Assembly: GCA_009908925.1 (NCBI GenBank)
Contig: JAAAOH010000223.1
Coordinates: forward strand, 1-9,157
Source of the DNA: Spirochaetota bacterium
GTDB lineage: Bacteria; Spirochaetota; Spirochaetia; DSM-27196; PWMO01
Length of the DNA stretch: 9,157 bases
Direction of reading: 5' to 3'
The translations under genes and the position numbers were made by a program. How positions within the stretch are numbered: position 1 is the first letter of the stretch; each line of letters begins with the position of its first letter. Positions 6,837 through 9,157 of the stretch are shown piece by piece. The notes under the pieces were generated by a model, which ran no database searches, had not been told where the DNA came from, and saw nothing but the letters and a program-made list of their open reading frames with translations.

Positions 6837-6852
6837 CCGGTGTATACACCGG
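6837..6852. promoter_or_regulatory. vapBC operator palindrome
   Basis: CCGGTGTATACACCGG is a perfect 16-bp palindrome. It adjoins the -10 box, covers the predicted start of transcription and overlaps the outer edge of the antitoxin ribosome binding site. A second short inverted element, GTATTATAC (6852-6860), overlaps the -10 box, giving two adjoining half-turn sites as expected for cooperative ribbon-helix-helix binding. Confidence 0.75.
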
Positions 6853-6853
6853 T

Positions 6854-6880
6854 ATTATACATTACAGCTGTTCTTGTCAA
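6854..6880 (-). promoter_or_regulatory. vapBC promoter
   Basis: Read on the minus strand: TTGACA (6880-6875) and TATAAT (6859-6854), both perfect consensus hexamers, separated by 15 bp. The short spacer may lower basal activity. Transcription should begin near 6847, inside the operator palindrome. Confidence 0.75.
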
Positions 6881-7020
6881 GGCCGACCTTCGACGTAACC
6901 GGCGGTTAGGTCGTAGGGCTGTTGCCGAAAGGTTTTTCACCGGAAAACAGACACGCGTGTCCCGTGGAGCGTAGCGCCGGATGAGCTGCAGGCGCTGATA
7001 GGAGCCGTCGACAGAATCGC
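6881..7020. other. Stretch with no recognised gene
   Basis: These 140 bases lie between the vapBC promoter and the ABC ATPase fragment. On the minus strand the frame of the ABC fragment stays open into this stretch and meets TGA near 6950, but the sequence is no longer recognisable as ABC ATPase. It is probably degenerate remnant DNA. No RNA gene, repeat or promoter identified. Confidence 0.35.
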
Positions 7021-7092
7021 GACGATGCGATGTAGGCAACGCAAGAGCGTCGACTTTCCTGAACCGTTCGGGCCGAGAGGGCCGATCAACAC
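7021..7092 (-). pseudogene. Fragment of an ABC-transporter ATPase (Walker A region)
   Basis: On the minus strand 7092-7021 encodes 24 residues that contain a textbook ABC P-loop, GPNGSGKST, followed by LLRCLHRIV. This is characteristic of importers of iron-siderophore or haem type ('LIGPNGSGKSTLLRCL'). The residues just before it read VLIGPL, so GPL-GPN is a 9-base duplication or insertion compared with the usual LIGPNG. Downstream the similarity fades within a few codons and the frame ends at TGA. Upstream it is cut off by the DUF4143 fragment, overlapping it by 4 bases. There is no Q-loop, signature or Walker B, so this is a decayed fragment. Confidence 0.75.
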
Positions 7093-7135
7093 TCGAGCGT
7101 GAGCTTCGCCCGCTTCTCAGCGTCCCCGACGCCGA
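7089..7135 (+). pseudogene. Second DUF4143 fragment
   Basis: Bases 7089-7129 encode TLERELRPLLSVPDA, nearly the same as TLERELRPLLGVPDA in the remnant at 5622-6098. The first 17 bases are identical to 5952-5968, and later positions differ, so this is a diverged copy. The fragment joins the ppc 3' end through the shared tetranucleotide CGCC. Compared with the first copy, 109 bases are missing: the offset between copies falls from 1137 (5952/7089) to 1028 (6102/7130). No start, frame or stop of its own. Confidence 0.75.
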
Positions 7136-7165
7136 ACCTCAAACCGCATTCCGCGCCGAGTTCAC
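7130..7165 (+). repeat. Direct repeat copy 2: genuine ppc 3' end
   Basis: This is the partner of 6102-6137 (35/36 identical, exact over 7137-7165). It contains the last eight sense codons and stop of ppc on the minus strand plus 9 bases beyond. The two copies are in the same orientation, 1028 bp apart, and bracket vapBC and the ABC and DUF4143 fragments. Confidence 0.92.
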
Positions 7166-9157
7166 GATGATCGGGAGCGACTTCACTACCATCTTCTCGA
7201 AGATGCCGCGAAGTTCCTCGGTGTCGGCGGCCTCGCCCGGCCCCGCGGCACCGGCCGCGTTTCCGGCCCCGGCTCCGGCGTCCTCCTTGCCGCCCGCGTT
7301 CGCGGCCCCAGTCCCGCCGCCCGCGCCGGCCATGGTTCCGGTAGCCGCACCGGTGGTGGCCGCGCCCGTGGTCGGTGCAGGCGTACCGTCTCCGAGCTCA
7401 CGGAGCTTCGACAGGGCATACTGCTGAATGACGAGCACCGGCAGCACGATCTCCTCGCGCGTGCGGATGGAGTCCCGCATTGACGGGTCGGTCGCCATGA
7501 GCTCGCGGCTTCCCGAAATCCGCGCAAAGGCCTGCTTGGTCAGCTCGGCCTCATCACGCAGCCGCCGCCAGAAGTCACCGAACTCGCTGTCGTGTTCGAG
7601 GTAGCTCGTCAGTGGATAGTAGGTCTTGGAGAGGCTCTGTCTGGTGTTCTCAACGAGGGTGCGGAAGAACAACGACTGCTCGTAGAGGCGTGCAACCTGC
7701 TCGAGTCGTCCGGCTTCGATCTGCTCGTTCAGGGCCGACCCGAAACCGAAGTATCCGGGAATGTTCTGCTTGAGCTGGCTCCAGGCGCCGACGAAGGGAA
7801 TGGCGCGCAGATTCTCCAGGCTCAGGCGACCCTGGCTCGATCGGCTTGTGGGCCGGCTCGCGATATTGGTGAGCCCGTAGAAGCGAAGAGGTGTCATCCG
7901 CTCGAGGTAGGGGATGAACTTCTCGTGCTCGCGGAGCGCACGGTAATGACGGTGCGCGGCCCGGGAGATCTCCTGGAGGAGATCCTCGTCCTCGCGTGTG
8001 AGCGTCGAGCCCTGCTCGGGGTAGAGCTGATTCTCGAGGCCCGAGGTCACCAGTTGCTCCAGGTTGTGCCGGGCGGACTCGTGCGTGCCGAACTTGGAGC
8101 TCACCGTCTGACCCTGTATGGTCAGATGAATCTCACGGCTTTCGATGGCACGGCCCATGGCACGGTAGAACTTGTAGGTGTTCCCCCCGCCACGGGCGGG
8201 TGGACCGCCGCGACCGTCGAAGAAGACCACACGGATACCGCGCTCGCGGGCAAGCTCGGTCAGTCGCTGCTTGGTGCGATATATCTCCCAGTTGGCGGTG
8301 ACGTAGCCGCCGTCCTTGGTCCCGTCGGAGAAGCCAAGCATGATGTACTGCGTGTTTCCCCGGCCTGAGAGGTGCTCCTGATAGATCCGATGGCTATAGA
8401 GCTCGCGCATGATCCCGTAGGCGTTCTCGAGGTCGTCGACCGTTTCGAAGAGGGGAACGATGTCGAGGTCGATCGTCTCACCGCCGGGCAGTGCGCATCG
8501 CGTTAGGAACCAGACCTCGAGGATGTCGGCGGCCGACCGCGTATTGCTGATGATGTAGCGGTGCATCCCGCGTGGGCCGTTCGTCCGCTGGATGGCCCGG
8601 GCGGCCCGCAGCGAGAGCACGGTATCACGGGTTATGCCGCGGGCTACCTGCCCGAGAATGTCACCCTCGTAGGGGAGCATGCCCGAGAGCTCCTCGAGTA
8701 CGGCTATGCGCTCCTCGACGGTAGCGCCGCCGTAGTCGGTTTCGAAGTGTGGCTCATCGCCCTCGGTCTGTTTCGCCATCTGCCGTTCGAGCACCGAGAT
8801 GATGTCGGTGATGACTGTGGTGTGGACCCGGCTGTCCTGTCGGAGGTCCATCGAGGCAAAGTGAAAACCGAAAATGCGCACCTTGAGCATGAGGTCCTGG
8901 AGCTCCTCGGCAAACAGGCCCATGTGGTCGCGATAGAGCTGGGTTTGCACGTCGGCGAGCTCGTCGAGAAGCTCCTCCGCGTTGTCGTAGGCGTCCTCGC
9001 TTGCATCCTCCCAGTCGCCCTGCGCCGTGTAGTCGACCTGCTGGATGCGGATGAGTGGATAGAGGGTCACGTTCAGCCGATCGCGGATCCGCTCCATTGC
9101 TTCATGGACTCCGGGGAAGGTGAGGCGGCGAAGAAGCTCGCGTACATCGCCGAGGTA
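7139..9157 (-). CDS. ppc: Phosphoenolpyruvate carboxylase, C-terminal part (5' end beyond window)
   Basis: PPC adds bicarbonate to phosphoenolpyruvate to give oxaloacetate, replenishing the TCA cycle; it is cytoplasmic. The frame is open to the right edge, and 672 residues are visible. ATG 9097 is internal: the codons before it read LLRRLTFPGVHEA, which fits the family. Positions counted from that Met: FGFHFASMDLRQDSRVH (76-92), MLGFSDGTKDGG (253-264, with the catalytic-site Lys), FFDGRGGPPARGGG (292-305, with the PEP/phosphate-binding Arg), LTIQGQTVSSKFGT (325-338), SRPTSR (414-419) and LRAIPFVGAW (430-439). The FDGRGGPPARGGG and QGQTVSS forms resemble the Bacteroidetes/spirochaete branch rather than E. 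coli. The C-terminus is RNAV, not the RNTG usual elsewhere; I recall RNSA-like ends in that branch, so this is probably genuine. The N-terminal third, with the catalytic His, is not in the window. A low-complexity insert precedes the last helix. Confidence 0.95.
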   Translation of the reverse strand, partial: YLGDVRELLRRLTFPGVHEAMERIRDRLNVTLYPLIRIQQVDYTAQGDWEDASEDAYDNAEELLDELADVQTQLYRDHMGLFAEELQDLMLKVRIFGFHFASMDLRQDSRVHTTVITDIISVLERQMAKQTEGDEPHFETDYGGATVEERIAVLEELSGMLPYEGDILGQVARGITRDTVLSLRAARAIQRTNGPRGMHRYIISNTRSAADILEVWFLTRCALPGGETIDLDIVPLFETVDDLENAYGIMRELYSHRIYQEHLSGRGNTQYIMLGFSDGTKDGGYVTANWEIYRTKQRLTELARERGIRVVFFDGRGGPPARGGGNTYKFYRAMGRAIESREIHLTIQGQTVSSKFGTHESARHNLEQLVTSGLENQLYPEQGSTLTREDEDLLQEISRAAHRHYRALREHEKFIPYLERMTPLRFYGLTNIASRPTSRSSQGRLSLENLRAIPFVGAWSQLKQNIPGYFGFGSALNEQIEAGRLEQVARLYEQSLFFRTLVENTRQSLSKTYYPLTSYLEHDSEFGDFWRRLRDEAELTKQAFARISGSRELMATDPSMRDSIRTREEIVLPVLVIQQYALSKLRELGDGTPAPTTGAATTGAATGTMAGAGGGTGAANAGGKEDAGAGAGNAAGAAGPGEAADTEELRGIFEKMVVKSLPIIVNSARNAV
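7214..7393 (-). other. Low-complexity Gly/Ala/Thr-rich insert within PPC
   Basis: Residues about 569-628, counted from the internal Met at 9097, are almost all Gly, Ala, Thr, Pro or Asn. Examples are TTGAATTGAATG run together as TTGAATGTMAGAGGGTG, and AGAGAGNAAGAAGPG with a KED island between. They lie between the conserved helix QQYALSKLREL and the final conserved segment LRGIFEKMVVKS. This is predicted to be a flexible, disordered loop. It keeps the reading frame, and both flanks are conserved PPC sequence. Confidence 0.85.

Noticed and set aside
6803..7039. Minus-strand open frame of 78 codons running through the vapBC promoter
   Set aside because: It overlaps the antitoxin start in another frame and crosses the promoter and operator, with no recognisable protein; best seen as remnant DNA.
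7139..7165. The PPC ending RNAV read as truncation or damage by the recombination event
   Set aside because: The segment before it (KMVVKSLPIIVNSARN) still fits the family's C-terminal helix, and related branches do not all end in NTG, so the end looks natural.
7592..8368. Long plus-strand open frame (258 codons) antisense to ppc
   Set aside because: It lies entirely opposite conserved PPC sequence. Its Leu/Val/Glu-rich translation is the usual shadow of a GC-rich gene and has no recognisable motif or ribosome binding site.
1..9157. CRISPR array, tRNA or rRNA genes, complete insertion sequence
   Set aside because: No regularly spaced repeats beyond the single tandem pair at 3027-3092, no cloverleaf or rRNA-like sequence, and no transposase or integrase reading frame were found by reading both strands.

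Overview
The window is about 9.2 kb of GC-rich bacterial DNA, most consistent with a free-living spirochaete (inference). The evidence is a set of envelope proteins with signal peptides and C-terminal phenylalanine, a lipoprotein with a relaxed lipobox, a FecR-domain protein, and a phosphoenolpyruvate carboxylase (PPC) of the type I associate with Bacteroidetes and spirochaetes. No rRNA, tRNA or CRISPR array was seen, and taxonomy below phylum cannot be read from this sequence.

Left part (1-2955, + strand). A compact envelope operon encodes an outer-membrane beta-barrel protein (only part of its signal peptide is missing), an exported FecR-domain protein and a beta-propeller-like lipoprotein. 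It is closed by a strong intrinsic terminator at 2915-2955. Middle part (3027-5483). Two tandem 33-bp repeats lead into a promoter placed so that the next gene, an AAA ATPase with a DUF4143 nuclease-like domain, probably starts on a leaderless GTG. A convergent minus-strand gene encodes a second, unrelated putative outer-membrane barrel.

Right-middle part (5622-7165). This is a recombination scrapyard around an intact vapBC toxin-antitoxin pair. It holds a DUF4143 ATPase gene that lost its interior from the middle of the P-loop onward, a second short DUF4143 fragment, and a fragment of an ABC-transporter ATPase P-loop. A 36-bp direct repeat (35/36 identical, exact for 29 bp) has one copy that is the true 3' end of ppc and another copy 1028 bp away, on the far side of vapBC. 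This resembles the gene-3'-end duplication left by integrative elements, although local duplication explains the DUF4143 fragments better. vapBC has its own promoter (TTGACA-15-TATAAT) and a perfect 16-bp palindromic operator over the predicted start of transcription.

Right part (7139-9157, - strand). The C-terminal two-thirds or so of ppc is present, running off the right edge. It carries an unusual roughly 60-residue Gly/Ala/Thr-rich insert just before the conserved C-terminal helix. No convincing multi-gene novel defence system is present. The most interesting features are the ppc-tail repeats with nested gene remnants around vapBC, the leaderless ATPase gene behind tandem repeats, and the PPC insert.
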